Positions 11,191 to 21,006 of a stretch of 64,000 nucleotides of DNA are shown here, in pieces. Each line of letters begins with the position of its first letter. The stretch's first letter is position 1. Both the position numbers and the translations under genes were made by a program. The notes under the pieces were generated by a model. That model saw nothing but the letters and a program-made list of their open reading frames with translations, had not been told where the DNA came from and searched no databases. Source of the stretch: Plasmopara viticola (Eukaryota > Oomycota > Peronosporomycetes > Peronosporales > Peronosporaceae). The DNA is taken from NCBI GenBank assembly GCA_001695595.3, contig MBPM02000003.1, forward strand, positions 62,001 through 126,000, written 5' to 3'.

Positions 11191-13878
11191 AACGCATTCA
11201 TTGGGGCCCCTTTCAATATGCATACTGTAGGTATAAAGGCTATATGTAGCCCTCCAAAACCTACAACATCAATGTAACAGCTCCACAATAAGCTTACCCG
11301 AATTTAGAGCAGACATTACACCGCAATACTGATCACGGTACTACGAGCGCGTTGAAAAGCAAGTTTTAACATCTTCACCTGTCGCATGCAAAGCGAGCAC
11401 TCAACCAATTAGATACATCTTCGATACATTTCGCTTACCTGCATTGCTAAGGCTGACGTCACGACAGATGAGAAATTGCTCCTTGTTCATATTGGTCATC
11501 AGATTAAATACCAACTGTAAATCGCGACTTTGACGTTAAATGATTCATTGTAATCTGTCACTTTCATCTCTTAGCATTATTTAATAATGGGTGGGGCCGC
11601 CATTTTTTTGTGGTGGGCTTTCTTTCGTAAGTCAAAAAACGCCAATTAACATTTTTTCGCAGAATATAACGCTCAACGATCGCTTTTAAGAATTTGCCTT
11701 CACATTAGCGCACGACCAACAATTATGACGATGCGGACACGAGAGTGGCCCGGTGGTAAGTCTGCCAAGAAGGTTTGGAGATCAAATTAGCCAAGTAGTG
11801 TCAAAAGTTAGGTCACAATTTTGATAGAGCGTACATATCATCGTGAAACATACGTTCGAGGTCCACTGAAAATTTAACACATTATTTGTCTTTCGCACTT
11901 TAAATTAGCTCGCCCAGTTCTAGTGTCCAGCTGGTATATGCTGCTGATACAAGTAGATGACCTTGCATTTGCATCCGCGCTTGGACGATTACAGCTGATA
12001 TGAGCCCTTCGATCAAGTTTGACAGCTTTTCTCGAACACGTAACGCCCTCCCTTTGACTATGCTCTGGCACGTCTAACATCTATTTAGCATTAAACCCCG
12101 ACAGTAGAGCAATGTATTTCCTTAGAAGTGATCCTGTTAAATTTGCCGTGACTTTTTGCTTTTTTAGGCATCGCAGGTTTCGGCCCCACTTTTTTGCTGA
12201 GGAGCTAGAATCATCTTCTACACGATCGACACCCGGCCATTCAAATCTTCAGTGGGAAAATCTTGTGGGTACAGACTTGCTCTGTCTTGAAACCTGCATC
12301 TGGTGGCAGCAAAGAGAATTTTATTGAAATTGGCTTAGTTTTTGTTGATCTTATATGTCTCAGAAACTTGATTAGAGGGTATCAAGGAAGCCAAAATCAA
12401 GGTTTTTCCTAATCGAGGAGTTCGGCGAGAAATTGTTCTCACGTTAGCCACGAAATATCCTTTCACCGCCACGAGTGCAATGCTCATTAATGCTTTTTTT
12501 GGCGAAAAGGCAAGGAGCAGTTTGGAGAGATGATCGAAATCTTCGCACTCTTTGACGACTTTACGTGCTTCAAAATCGAACGAAAAACGTGGCAACATTA
12601 TCGCAAGAACCAGCTGAGCAGTGCAACAGTAACTGCATGAATGCATATTCCAAGAAAGGACGCACTGCAAACATGAGCGTACTTTGTACAGCTTGCACAA
12701 TTCGGCGATCATAACAGGGTTTGCATATATGGTCACAACACCTAGCGACATGTCATGAAATATTTAGTGATGCCACAATAGTTATACTGCACTCAGTCAA
12801 GCTTTCTGGTTCGATTCGTTTCGACGATTACGGGTCGTCTAAAATATTTTGACCCTACATTCGCTCATAGGAGATAAATCGCTTTTGAAGGTCAATTCAT
12901 GCCACGCCCGCGTATTTTTTTGTGAGCAGAATCGGAGCTTTTGGATCCATTCATGTTTGCGATCCTAATCTCAGCATATGCTACAGTATGGACTGCGTGT
13001 GCTTTTAATCCTTCTACAAGACATCTTGGATCGTTTGGTCTGCTTTACTTGCAAGGGTTGTGTGAAAGGTGGAGCTTAAAACATGAAAAACGTCAATACT
13101 CATTCTTGATAGATGTATTCTTAATCTCGGTCTTTGATTTCTTGCAAAAAAGAAGCGTGGGCGCTTGTGAAAAGAAATCGCTAGAAGAATCGGAGCTTTG
13201 AGCTGTTTCTTCACGAATTTTAGTCAAATGAAATGCTTCGGTGAAATGCTTCACAATTAAATGTGACACGCAACTGGTTGTCTGAAATTAAAGCCGCCTT
13301 CATGGTCGTATAGATTCTGCAAATTTGTTTCAAATCTCTTCGTTTTTTGCCTTTAATGGTGAACTTCCTCAATTTCGCTGACTTGAAATCCTCCCTTGGC
13401 ATTTAACATTCAGCTCATTTGCAGACTATTGCAATGTACAAGTGGGGAGTGAAGGCATGATCTTTTTCGAAATCTTTGAGAGGCTAGCTCGACTTGCGTT
13501 AATAATCGTTTGTCTTGTAAGTGTAATGCCAACAATCTGATAATCTCTACAACATAATATCGCCCTACGTGATCCTTCATGTCTGGGTACACATTTTGAT
13601 CGATCCTACGCCCCCGTGGCGTCATCATTCTCTGCGATTATAATACGCTGGTATATCGATATGATTGCGACATTAGCACGGTGACGTCGCGAGATATGAG
13701 TGGACAAGAGTCATTTTTTGAGAACTGTTAAGGTACCACCACTGGTGCAGCAGGTCACATCAATGCTTAATAAGCATGATTTTGCGGACACAACATTGTC
13801 GATTTGATGGATTGTCAGCTGTCTTTTTAGTACACTTAGCAGCTGGTGGCATAGACATGTGGTTTTCTAGACCTTGTC
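11191..13878. other. Gene-free region with a tRNA-like fragment
   Basis: No supported gene. Around 11741-11790 the sequence has TGGCCCGGTGGTAAGTC followed about 20 nt later by GGTTTGGAGATCAAA. These resemble the A and B boxes of a tRNA promoter but depart from the consensus, and no cloverleaf can be folded, so this is at most a decayed tRNA-derived element. A 138-residue minus-strand frame at 12335-12751 has no recognisable motif and lies in AT-rich sequence; I do not count it as a gene. Confidence 0.4.
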
Positions 13879-15303
13879 TTAGCTTGAGTCTTTGTTGGTG
13901 CTCTGCTCGAAATACATTTTCATGACCGAAACGACCGCTTCAGTCAACACTTGGCGGTCCTTCTTGCGCTCCTCCCGCTCTCGCTCCATCTCACGGTCTC
14001 GCCATTCCGCCTCCAGACGGCGCTCTTTGCGTTGCAGTAACAGAATTCGATCAGTGGCCTGACTTTGTTGCTCAACCAGCTTCTGCAGCAGTGTCTTGAA
14101 TTCAGCAATACTGGTCGTGTCCGTGTAGCTCGAGCTTTCATTTACATTTCCATTCAACAACGCCGCGTTTTTTGGTAATAAAATTGTTGCTTCGGACGGC
14201 TTTGATTCCATCGAAGTAATAATAGAGCTCGGTATTGCAGACAATGTCGTTCCAGAGGACGTCGGATGCGGTGACGACATTTCACTGCTACAAAAATCTC
14301 CGTCCTGGCCTGTGGATGCGCGCGGAGCAACCAAACTTTCTGCGCCAGTCGCGATTGCTAAGTTCTGCGGGACCAAAGCAGTACTATTAACATCTCCACC
14401 GTCCAGCAGCATCACCAACTCTGTCAGAAGCACGTCGAGTTCCGCTGCCGGGACTCCTTCAGATCCAACAACTCGACCGTCGTTGCGCTTAGCGCGTTCA
14501 CGATACTTGGCAACAAGATTTTCGAAGCGGTAGCGCACAATGGGACCCTTAATTGTGTCCTTGGAAAAGTCCGGGCTACTGTCCAACTTGGTGGCCACAT
14601 CATCCCATGCTGCCGAGATCGCACCAAACTTGGCGCGAAATGGTAGCGCTTCCTTAACAAGTTTGACAAGTAAGAGATCATCAGTGGGGGTAAACCGTTG
14701 ACGAGTAGCCTTGGCGACCACGGACAGGGCCTTGTTCTCATTTTCCGTGGAAAGCGAGGTGGACAATTGGTGTGGTGCCGCTGGAAACGGGGCAATAAAT
14801 GACTGTGAAGATCCGTCTGATGACTTCTTTTCAACCGGTACTTCGCCGTCGTCACGTCGCATTTTACGAGGGCGGCCGCGCTTGCCCAGCTTCTGGACCT
14901 GCGGTTCTCTCTCGGCGGCGTCCAGCTTAGGCACCACCTCAGCCATGACTCTCTGAAATGATGTATCTTGTGGTGGTGCGCCGGCCGGGTGACAATTATT
15001 CACCCAATCACGGTAACGCGCCACAAGGCGCTCGAATCGGTTCTTGGCGATGGGACCCTTGAGGTGGTGCATTTTGAAGGCGCTAGTGTCATTGAGGGTC
15101 GTGGCGATCTTATCCCACCCGGCCATCAGCCCGCCGTATGGCGCACAAAATGGAAGGTCTGTGTTCACTTGTACGGCCAGTAAATAGTCCTGATTAGGGT
15201 CAAAGCGCTGGCGTATTCGCTGCTTGGGTGGCATGTTATTCGCAGAAGTCTTCCGTTTCGCGGGTTTTTTCGTATTTCGATCTTCACCAAAATATGGGAC
15301 CAC
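13879..15303 (-). CDS. Double Myb/SANT-like domain protein with AT-hook and C-terminal coiled coil (474 aa)
   Basis: Two related DNA-binding-like modules lie at about residues 30-125 and 199-300. Each starts with RQRF(D/T)P, has a conserved tryptophan (GWDKIAT and AWDDVAT), then KGPI and a basic helix (RFE-LVA-YR). This is the pattern of Myb/SANT-like (trihelix-type) domains and suggests an internal duplication. Between them, near residue 140, GKRGRPRKMRR is a good AT-hook core. The last 80 residues are rich in E, R, K and Q in heptad-like order, consistent with a dimerising coiled coil. The protein is therefore probably a nuclear DNA-binding regulator; its targets are unknown. There is no intron. 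A SINE-like insertion lies 78 bp upstream of the ATG. An ATG at codon 24, just before the first domain, is an alternative start. Confidence 0.85.
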   Translation of the reverse strand: MVPYFGEDRNTKKPAKRKTSANNMPPKQRIRQRFDPNQDYLLAVQVNTDLPFCAPYGGLMAGWDKIATTLNDTSAFKMHHLKGPIAKNRFERLVARYRDWVNNCHPAGAPPQDTSFQRVMAEVVPKLDAAEREPQVQKLGKRGRPRKMRRDDGEVPVEKKSSDGSSQSFIAPFPAAPHQLSTSLSTENENKALSVVAKATRQRFTPTDDLLLVKLVKEALPFRAKFGAISAAWDDVATKLDSSPDFSKDTIKGPIVRYRFENLVAKYRERAKRNDGRVVGSEGVPAAELDVLLTELVMLLDGGDVNSTALVPQNLAIATGAESLVAPRASTGQDGDFCSSEMSSPHPTSSGTTLSAIPSSIITSMESKPSEATILLPKNAALLNGNVNESSSYTDTTSIAEFKTLLQKLVEQQSQATDRILLLQRKERRLEAEWRDREMEREREERKKDRQVLTEAVVSVMKMYFEQSTNKDSS

Positions 15304-15380
15304 TAAAAACTATATAAAAACATAAAAAAGCTCCGTGCACTGACGAGACAAATTCGATATTGCATACTCATGTAGCAGGT

Positions 15381-15698
15381 AGCTTGGTAAAGGTTGGGGT
15401 GACGCCCTCCTTCCAAGCGCGGGGGCTAAATGCTCGCGCGTTTCGGGCAGGTGCTCTCGGGCATCTGCAGGTCTCTAACAAGTCTCACCCTCGACGCGAC
15501 GGTCTCCAGCACCGGGCGCCACCTAGGCTCTTACCAAGTCAGAGCTAAGCAAAATAATGGAAGACCCTCACGACCTCGGTACTGGCTGCACTGCTCGCCG
15601 AACGAGACCCGACGTATGCGGACACCACTCTATGCCGTGGACTAGCCAAACTGAGCCTAGCACGTGCATATTTGGCAACGCGATAACGTTATACATTA
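15381..15698 (+). mobile_element. SINE-like element, copy 1
   Basis: A 318-bp element flanked by a perfect 12-bp target-site duplication, CATGTAGCAGGT, at 15369-15380 and 15699-15710. The body begins near GGTTGGGGTGACGCCC and ends in TTATACATTA. It is about 95% alike by eye to copies 2, 3 and 4. There is no terminal inverted repeat or long open frame, and no clear tRNA A and B boxes. The element lies between the Myb/SANT start and the APRT 3' end. Confidence 0.88.
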
Positions 15699-15710
15699 CA
15701 TGTAGCAGGT

Positions 15711-15993
15711 CAATTTTTCACTCGTCGACTAAGTCAATCCTATCTATATACGCTGTTGATCGTAGCACGGAATACCAATATCACATTTATGAAGGTTTCA
15801 CAATGCGCGGTATTCACCAAGAGGCATACGCTGCATTGCCCTCCTCTACTAGAGTATTTGGTGCACATTTATTTTGTGTGTATCCGCATTTCGCAAAACG
15901 ATGTGCTTACATCGATGTGAGGCCGTACAAAGGGATGTTCTTCAGCGACTCCTAGTTTGGCATTACATATAAATGCAACATGGGATTAATCAG
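15711..15993. other. Spacer downstream of APRT
   Basis: Nothing recognised. An open frame running out of the SINE to 15955 has no recognisable protein features. Confidence 0.35.
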
Positions 15994-16630
15994 CTATCGT
16001 GGCAGAATTATCAGATTTGCGCATATTTTGCAAATCAGCGCCTTGCGCACCGTCATATGCAGCGATTTAATCACGCAGCCGCATTCCACCACCTCGCCAC
16101 CAAGCTTTTCGACGAGCTCCACTGTCACCTTAAGCGTTTTGCCCTGCACAACAACAACGATAAGGTTCTCGCAACTACCAAAATTTATTAAGCCTGGTAA
16201 GCACAAGCTGCCATACAGACGCAACCAAATCGTCGATGATCACAACGCGCCCTCCAACGGGGATCGCATCTTGATGAATCTCCATCCGACCGCTAAAATA
16301 GCCCGATACAAAATCCACGCCAACGACGTCACCCGGCAATCTCCGAGCGCAACGCACTGGCACAAATGCGGCCTGAAGTGCCAGTGCCAATGGCGCGCCA
16401 AAAATAAATCCTCGTGACTCCGTACTAACGACATGCGTAATGCCTTGGTTTGCATACCGCACTTTGAGAGCGTCAATGACAAGTTGGAAGGCGATAGGAT
16501 CCAACAATAGCGACGTGACGTCGCAAAAGAGAGCGCCAGGCTTAGGAAAATTGCTGTAAACGTTGATTCTCTCTTTAATATAAGCGGATACTTCTTCCTC
16601 GTTCGTCAAGTCCGCCGGTGGCGACCGCAT
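15994..16630 (-). CDS. Adenine phosphoribosyltransferase (187 aa)
   Basis: Two exons (16630-16217 and 16143-15994) joined around a 73-nt GT-AG intron (16144-16216) give 187 aa, the usual family size. APRT converts adenine plus PRPP to AMP in purine salvage. Family marks are FPKPGALF near residue 28, ESRGFIFGAPLALAL near 70-84, GRMEIHQDAI and the PRPP-binding stretch VVIIDDLVASGKTL. The intron falls exactly inside that last motif, between VAS and GKT, and the correct splice is needed to complete it. ELVEKLGGEVVEC follows as expected. Several usually conserved positions differ: the mobile loop usually written RKPGKLPG reads RCARRLPG, and the PRPP loop has K where most members have G. The C-terminal 25 residues are also atypical. 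It may be a diverged but working enzyme or one under relaxed selection. The start lies 83 bp from the NRDE-2 start, divergently. Confidence 0.82.
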
Positions 16631-16713
16631 CGCGGCTTTCTCGTAGCTATTTTATTACCGATTAAACGTAAGAGTAAATTATTATTTAGGCATCAAATTT
16701 TGGTCCAGCTCAA
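16631..16713. promoter_or_regulatory. 83-bp divergent promoter of APRT and NRDE-2
   Basis: The two start codons face away from each other with only 83 bp between them, so transcription of both must start in or very near this AT-rich spacer. A GGCATCAAATTTTGG stretch at about 16689-16703 loosely resembles oomycete initiator and flanking elements. Confidence 0.6.
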
Positions 16714-19700
16714 ATGCTTGACTGTGCATCTTTATTTACAGCATGTTCGCAGCGGGAAAGAAAGCTGCACAGCAAGGCGTCGATGGTGACACCGATTGCA
16801 GCGCCGATGGTAAGCAGCGTTAGAAATCGTAAGCAAAATACAAACACGAGGCTGATCGTGAGTCCATTTTCACTAGATTGGCTGTGCGTGGGAAAGAGCT
16901 TCACGAAAGGAAACAGTGAGGAGAATGCGAAGATCAAGCAAAACTTTACCGATTTGTCCGAATCTACACTGCAAGTGTACAGACATCATGATAAGTGGAA
17001 TAAGGAAAAGAAGAGACACAAGAAGAGGAAGGTACCCAGCACCAATTTAGCAACCTCGACATCGCGCGAGATCGCCAAGGACACAAGGAGTAAACGAAAG
17101 AAGCGACGCGGGTCTTCGTTTGGCAAAAATGACGCTAATGATTTAGAGCTTCATTCTAGCAATCGCTCTCGACATCGACAATATCGTAGTCGTAGTAATC
17201 CGTTCTCACGAGATCGATCATGTAGCCAAAAGGAAGAGAGACCGACAGTGGAACAGTCTGCGAACGATGTCGTTGGTCTCGGTGAACAAGCCATAAAAAC
17301 GGAAGACAAACTTTACCACTTCGACCGCATAGGCGATGGTGACAATCAAATTTTCGGACCGTCGTATGTCTACGACCCTCCTCTCTCCGACCTGGCTACA
17401 GGACAAAATGTTAGCACCGGTGACCGGATATCACAAGCACGGGCAAATTGTGCAACAACTGACACGTGCACCAAAGAGAATTTAAATCGTGATGCATGTC
17501 GATATTTCTCGGATCAGGCGCGCAATATGGAACTAAGCGGTCGGCAAAAGCGTCTGTATCTTGCCCACTCGGAAAAACGATTGGCTCGCGCGGCGGCCAA
17601 GAATAAAGAAAGTCAATTAGTTCAAACTGGCTGCGCTGGTGCGAATAGATTACCTGATATGGCGTACATTCCGCTTGACCCGTTGCTCACAACGAATGGC
17701 AGAGGATTTTCAGGCCAAAGTGATGGTACGGACGAAATTATGCTTACTGACGGCCAAGGTTTCGAACAGCACTTGGTCGAATGCAGCAAGATGCTAAATG
17801 CTAATCTGGCGACCAATCCACACGACGTGAATAAGTGGCTCGATTTATTGGCTTTCCAGGAACAGACAATACGCCTTCAAAACAGAACAAAAGGAACAAT
17901 TTCAACGAATTCAACGATGAAAACAAGTGTCATGGAGAAGCAAGCGGCAATTCTAGCAAAAGCGCTTGCTAATAATCCCAAGTCACGTGAACTGCACCGT
18001 GTAAAGTTAAATATGTCTTTGCAGAGTAAAACGAGCAGTGATGCTGATGTTGAACTGTCACACCAGCAGCAGCTCGAAAGCTTTATCGCAGAAGATCCTT
18101 CAAATTGCGAAGTGTGGCTTAAGCTGCTTCAAAGTCGACAACAGCATTTTAGCAGCTTCTCAATGCAATCTGTGCGTGATCTCTACGCGCGCATAATAAC
18201 GGTTTTAAGGGCAGAGAGCGCAAGTGCTGTCGCGTTGACAACTGCTCCTACACTCTTGAGCTCCCATCAAAATACTCATCATACGGGACAAGCAGAAGAT
18301 TTATCAGTTGCTTTACTTGAATTTCACTTCCTCATGTGCCAGTTTGAGAAAAGTGCAGGTTACGTAGAACGATCGGTCGCCCATATCCAAGCTTTAATTG
18401 ATTTTAATTTAAATGAGGTCGCAATGATTGCTAACAGTAAAAGCAAAGATACTCATTTGACGATGCTGCAAAAGTTTGCCGAACGACAAGAAGATAAAAG
18501 TACGTTGAAACTCGGTGACGAACACAATGAAATGACTGGATCGGACATTGAAGAGATTATTAAAGCATTTTCAAGTCCTTCGCTAGCTGGTTTTCAGGAT
18601 CACATTGATAAAACGTGTATCGTTAATACCGCCTATGTGAATCCACCGACCGTCTTACAGACGGATGAGCATAAACTAAGTTTGATGTCAGCTTTTGCCC
18701 CATTTAAACGTCAATCACATGCAAATAGTGGTGCGAGTACCGAGAAAAGCATACACAGAAACCATGAGCTTGACTTCAGTCCCAATGCAAGTGACGATTC
18801 AAAGGCAGAATCTGGAGGCGTTCGATTCATATACAGCAACTTGCATGGGTATCGCATTGAAACCAATGATACGGACGACTCAAGAGAGTACGAGCGCATT
18901 CTCAATAACTTACGCGGCTCTACTGAACACGGGCGTGCACGACAAATCCATTTACAAGAAAAAGAAAAGAAGAAACGTGCAGTTCTTGCAGCGACGATTT
19001 CGCAAGGAGAAGACCAGCGCGCTAATTACGACCCAATTGACAAAAATGACCGCTTTATTCATTGGCTTTGTCGCGAAAAAGTACAAAGGCAGCTGCAGTG
19101 GGCCCCTCTGCACTCGAGCAATCATCTTCATAAGGACCTTATTGAGCAACAACCAGACCGCGTCACATTAACGGAAGAAATTCTGCCGTTTTTGTTTTCT
19201 GTTCCGGTAGCATATCAATGGCGGCTTGTTGCCGAGATTCTGCAGATATGCGGTGTTAAGTGGCAAGGCGAGTTTACCTGGGAGACTAGCTTCTTAGAGT
19301 TCAAGTCATTGTACGCAGATGGATCTGAAGATTACGAACTGCTAGTGGGTTCGATTGTAGCTTTTCTGAGCCCTCAGGGTGGCGCAAAAAATCATTTGTT
19401 ATTTTTAGACCCGAGTGATAGAAAGTCTCTGCTCGAGACTGCTCTTCTTAAAGATGTTGCAGTGACTCAAGATGTGCTATCTGACCCTGACAAGGTGGCA
19501 TTTGTCCGTCGAATATTCGCGCAAGCATTGAATAACTTTTCCACTATGGACGAGTATGATAAAAGCGCACTAAAGTGCTTATGGATTGGGTTTGAACTTA
19601 TAGTCACACAATCGATCGGGGCTACGGAGAAAAGTGTAGCAGATGTACGGCTTTTGAGTCAAATCTTGGCTGAAAAGACTCCTAACGGCAGCCCAGATCT

Positions 19701-21006
19701 TGATGTTCTGTACTCCTACGCTAAGCTAGAATTTGGTTTGAAAAACAAGCGCCAAGCTCGACGTATCTGTGAAAATGCCTTGAAGTCACTCGGAGGCTAC
19801 ACTTTAGAGTCACGTCGCCATTTTCATCGCTTTGTCTTTCTGCATGCGCGTCTCGAGTTGTGGTCTTCTATTAACGATCGTGACAAATCGCAGCTTTGTG
19901 TGTTGCGGTGTCTATATATACTTAAGGATGGGTGGCAGCCGAGCCAATTGAATGACAAGGAGGAGAAATCGCTTAAAATGATTGCAAAAAAGTACAAGAA
20001 TCGGACTGGCGCATACTTACAGGAATTACTAATGTCTAATCCATCGACTCGAATTGACCTTATGGCACAATATAGGGCAGATCTCGACTTAGCAGTTCGG
20101 CAGTGTGCTAATTCGACTTCTCAGAATTCTAAGCATGCCAAGGTCAATAACAGAAGGCCCCACCGATCAAAGTGCTGGGCTCGTTACTGCTTGCACAATT
20201 TTGCGCTCGTAGTTTATGCCTATGATGGATTCGATGCAGCATACAATGAGTACCGCCAATTTTTGAGCAACAGCAAGCATCAAACTTGCGCTCATGAGTT
20301 GTGGGCGTGGACGTGCTTTCTCGACTTCATGCAGCAACATCACGCAGCTGGCTTATCTCCTATCCTATCACCTCGTCTGTGGCGTTCGTCAATCTCTAAA
20401 GCAGTAGAGAATTTCCCACACAACGAATTGTTTCTTCGACTTTTCGCTGACTCCGAGTCTGGAAACACAGTTTCGCAAGTCCTTCGCAATTACTTCTTAC
20501 GTATAGAGAAGCGATGGCGGCGTCATCACGATTCACCTGAATTAGTGGAATGGTTGTTTGCGCTCCTCTGTGAATTTTACCGTCTTAAACGAGGCGCGAT
20601 GATAATGCAACTGTCGTCGGTTCGAGATTTAAATACGGATAGAGTTTCTAATCCCACATGCTGCGTCTTCCATCGATGGGGCATGAACGCGACTGCAGTA
20701 GCTCGAATTCGGCAAATGTTTGAAAGTATGGTGAATCAAATTCGTACCAAGGGAAGCGCACTTTGCTGGGAACTCTATATGCGCTTCGAGGTTGCGCTCG
20801 GAAAAGTGGATGCGGCGACAAAGGTGCTGTATCGTGGAATTGCTGCCTGTGCTTGGAGCAAGTCGCTCTTCATGACTGGACTTTGCATCTTGCGTCCTTA
20901 CTTGAGCGAAGAGGATTGTTTGGAACTTTTAAAGTTTATGGAGGCAAAGGAATTGAGTGTGCGAGCCGATTTACCTACACTGGCAAAAGCCGTGGGTAAT
21001 GCTTAG
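16714..21006 (+). CDS. NRDE-2 family nuclear protein (1430 aa)
   Basis: A single intronless frame of 1430 residues. The N-terminal 170 residues are very basic with RS- and KR-rich stretches typical of nuclear RNA-processing proteins. The conserved NRDE-2 core is at about residues 340-430: a hydrophobic and acidic lead, then NPHDVNKWLDLLAFQEQ, then KQAAILAKALANNPKSRELH. Helical HAT/TPR-like repeats fill most of the rest, with conserved W and aromatic positions such as HELWAWTCFLDFM and FPHNELFLRLFADSE. NRDE-2 proteins act in nuclear RNA interference in nematodes, and in mammals bind the helicase MTR4 and restrain exosome activity. Whether the oomycete protein does either is inference. The first ATG is used; later methionines at residues 24 and 32 are alternatives. 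It shares a short promoter with APRT. Confidence 0.85.
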   Translation: MLDCASLFTACSQRERKLHSKASMVTPIAAPMVSSVRNRKQNTNTRLIVSPFSLDWLCVGKSFTKGNSEENAKIKQNFTDLSESTLQVYRHHDKWNKEKKRHKKRKVPSTNLATSTSREIAKDTRSKRKKRRGSSFGKNDANDLELHSSNRSRHRQYRSRSNPFSRDRSCSQKEERPTVEQSANDVVGLGEQAIKTEDKLYHFDRIGDGDNQIFGPSYVYDPPLSDLATGQNVSTGDRISQARANCATTDTCTKENLNRDACRYFSDQARNMELSGRQKRLYLAHSEKRLARAAAKNKESQLVQTGCAGANRLPDMAYIPLDPLLTTNGRGFSGQSDGTDEIMLTDGQGFEQHLVECSKMLNANLATNPHDVNKWLDLLAFQEQTIRLQNRTKGTISTNSTMKTSVMEKQAAILAKALANNPKSRELHRVKLNMSLQSKTSSDADVELSHQQQLESFIAEDPSNCEVWLKLLQSRQQHFSSFSMQSVRDLYARIITVLRAESASAVALTTAPTLLSSHQNTHHTGQAEDLSVALLEFHFLMCQFEKSAGYVERSVAHIQALIDFNLNEVAMIANSKSKDTHLTMLQKFAERQEDKSTLKLGDEHNEMTGSDIEEIIKAFSSPSLAGFQDHIDKTCIVNTAYVNPPTVLQTDEHKLSLMSAFAPFKRQSHANSGASTEKSIHRNHELDFSPNASDDSKAESGGVRFIYSNLHGYRIETNDTDDSREYERILNNLRGSTEHGRARQIHLQEKEKKKRAVLAATISQGEDQRANYDPIDKNDRFIHWLCREKVQRQLQWAPLHSSNHLHKDLIEQQPDRVTLTEEILPFLFSVPVAYQWRLVAEILQICGVKWQGEFTWETSFLEFKSLYADGSEDYELLVGSIVAFLSPQGGAKNHLLFLDPSDRKSLLETALLKDVAVTQDVLSDPDKVAFVRRIFAQALNNFSTMDEYDKSALKCLWIGFELIVTQSIGATEKSVADVRLLSQILAEKTPNGSPDLDVLYSYAKLEFGLKNKRQARRICENALKSLGGYTLESRRHFHRFVFLHARLELWSSINDRDKSQLCVLRCLYILKDGWQPSQLNDKEEKSLKMIAKKYKNRTGAYLQELLMSNPSTRIDLMAQYRADLDLAVRQCANSTSQNSKHAKVNNRRPHRSKCWARYCLHNFALVVYAYDGFDAAYNEYRQFLSNSKHQTCAHELWAWTCFLDFMQQHHAAGLSPILSPRLWRSSISKAVENFPHNELFLRLFADSESGNTVSQVLRNYFLRIEKRWRRHHDSPELVEWLFALLCEFYRLKRGAMIMQLSSVRDLNTDRVSNPTCCVFHRWGMNATAVARIRQMFESMVNQIRTKGSALCWELYMRFEVALGKVDAATKVLYRGIAACAWSKSLFMTGLCILRPYLSEEDCLELLKFMEAKELSVRADLPTLAKAVGNA

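Noticed and set aside
12335..12751. 138-codon minus-strand frame
   Set aside because: No recognisable motif, AT-rich composition like the surrounding DNA, and no splice or promoter support.
15557..15955. Open frame crossing SINE copy 1, with related frames in the other copies
   Set aside because: The frames recur only because the element copies are nearly identical. They start inside the repeat, differ in their ends and have no domain.
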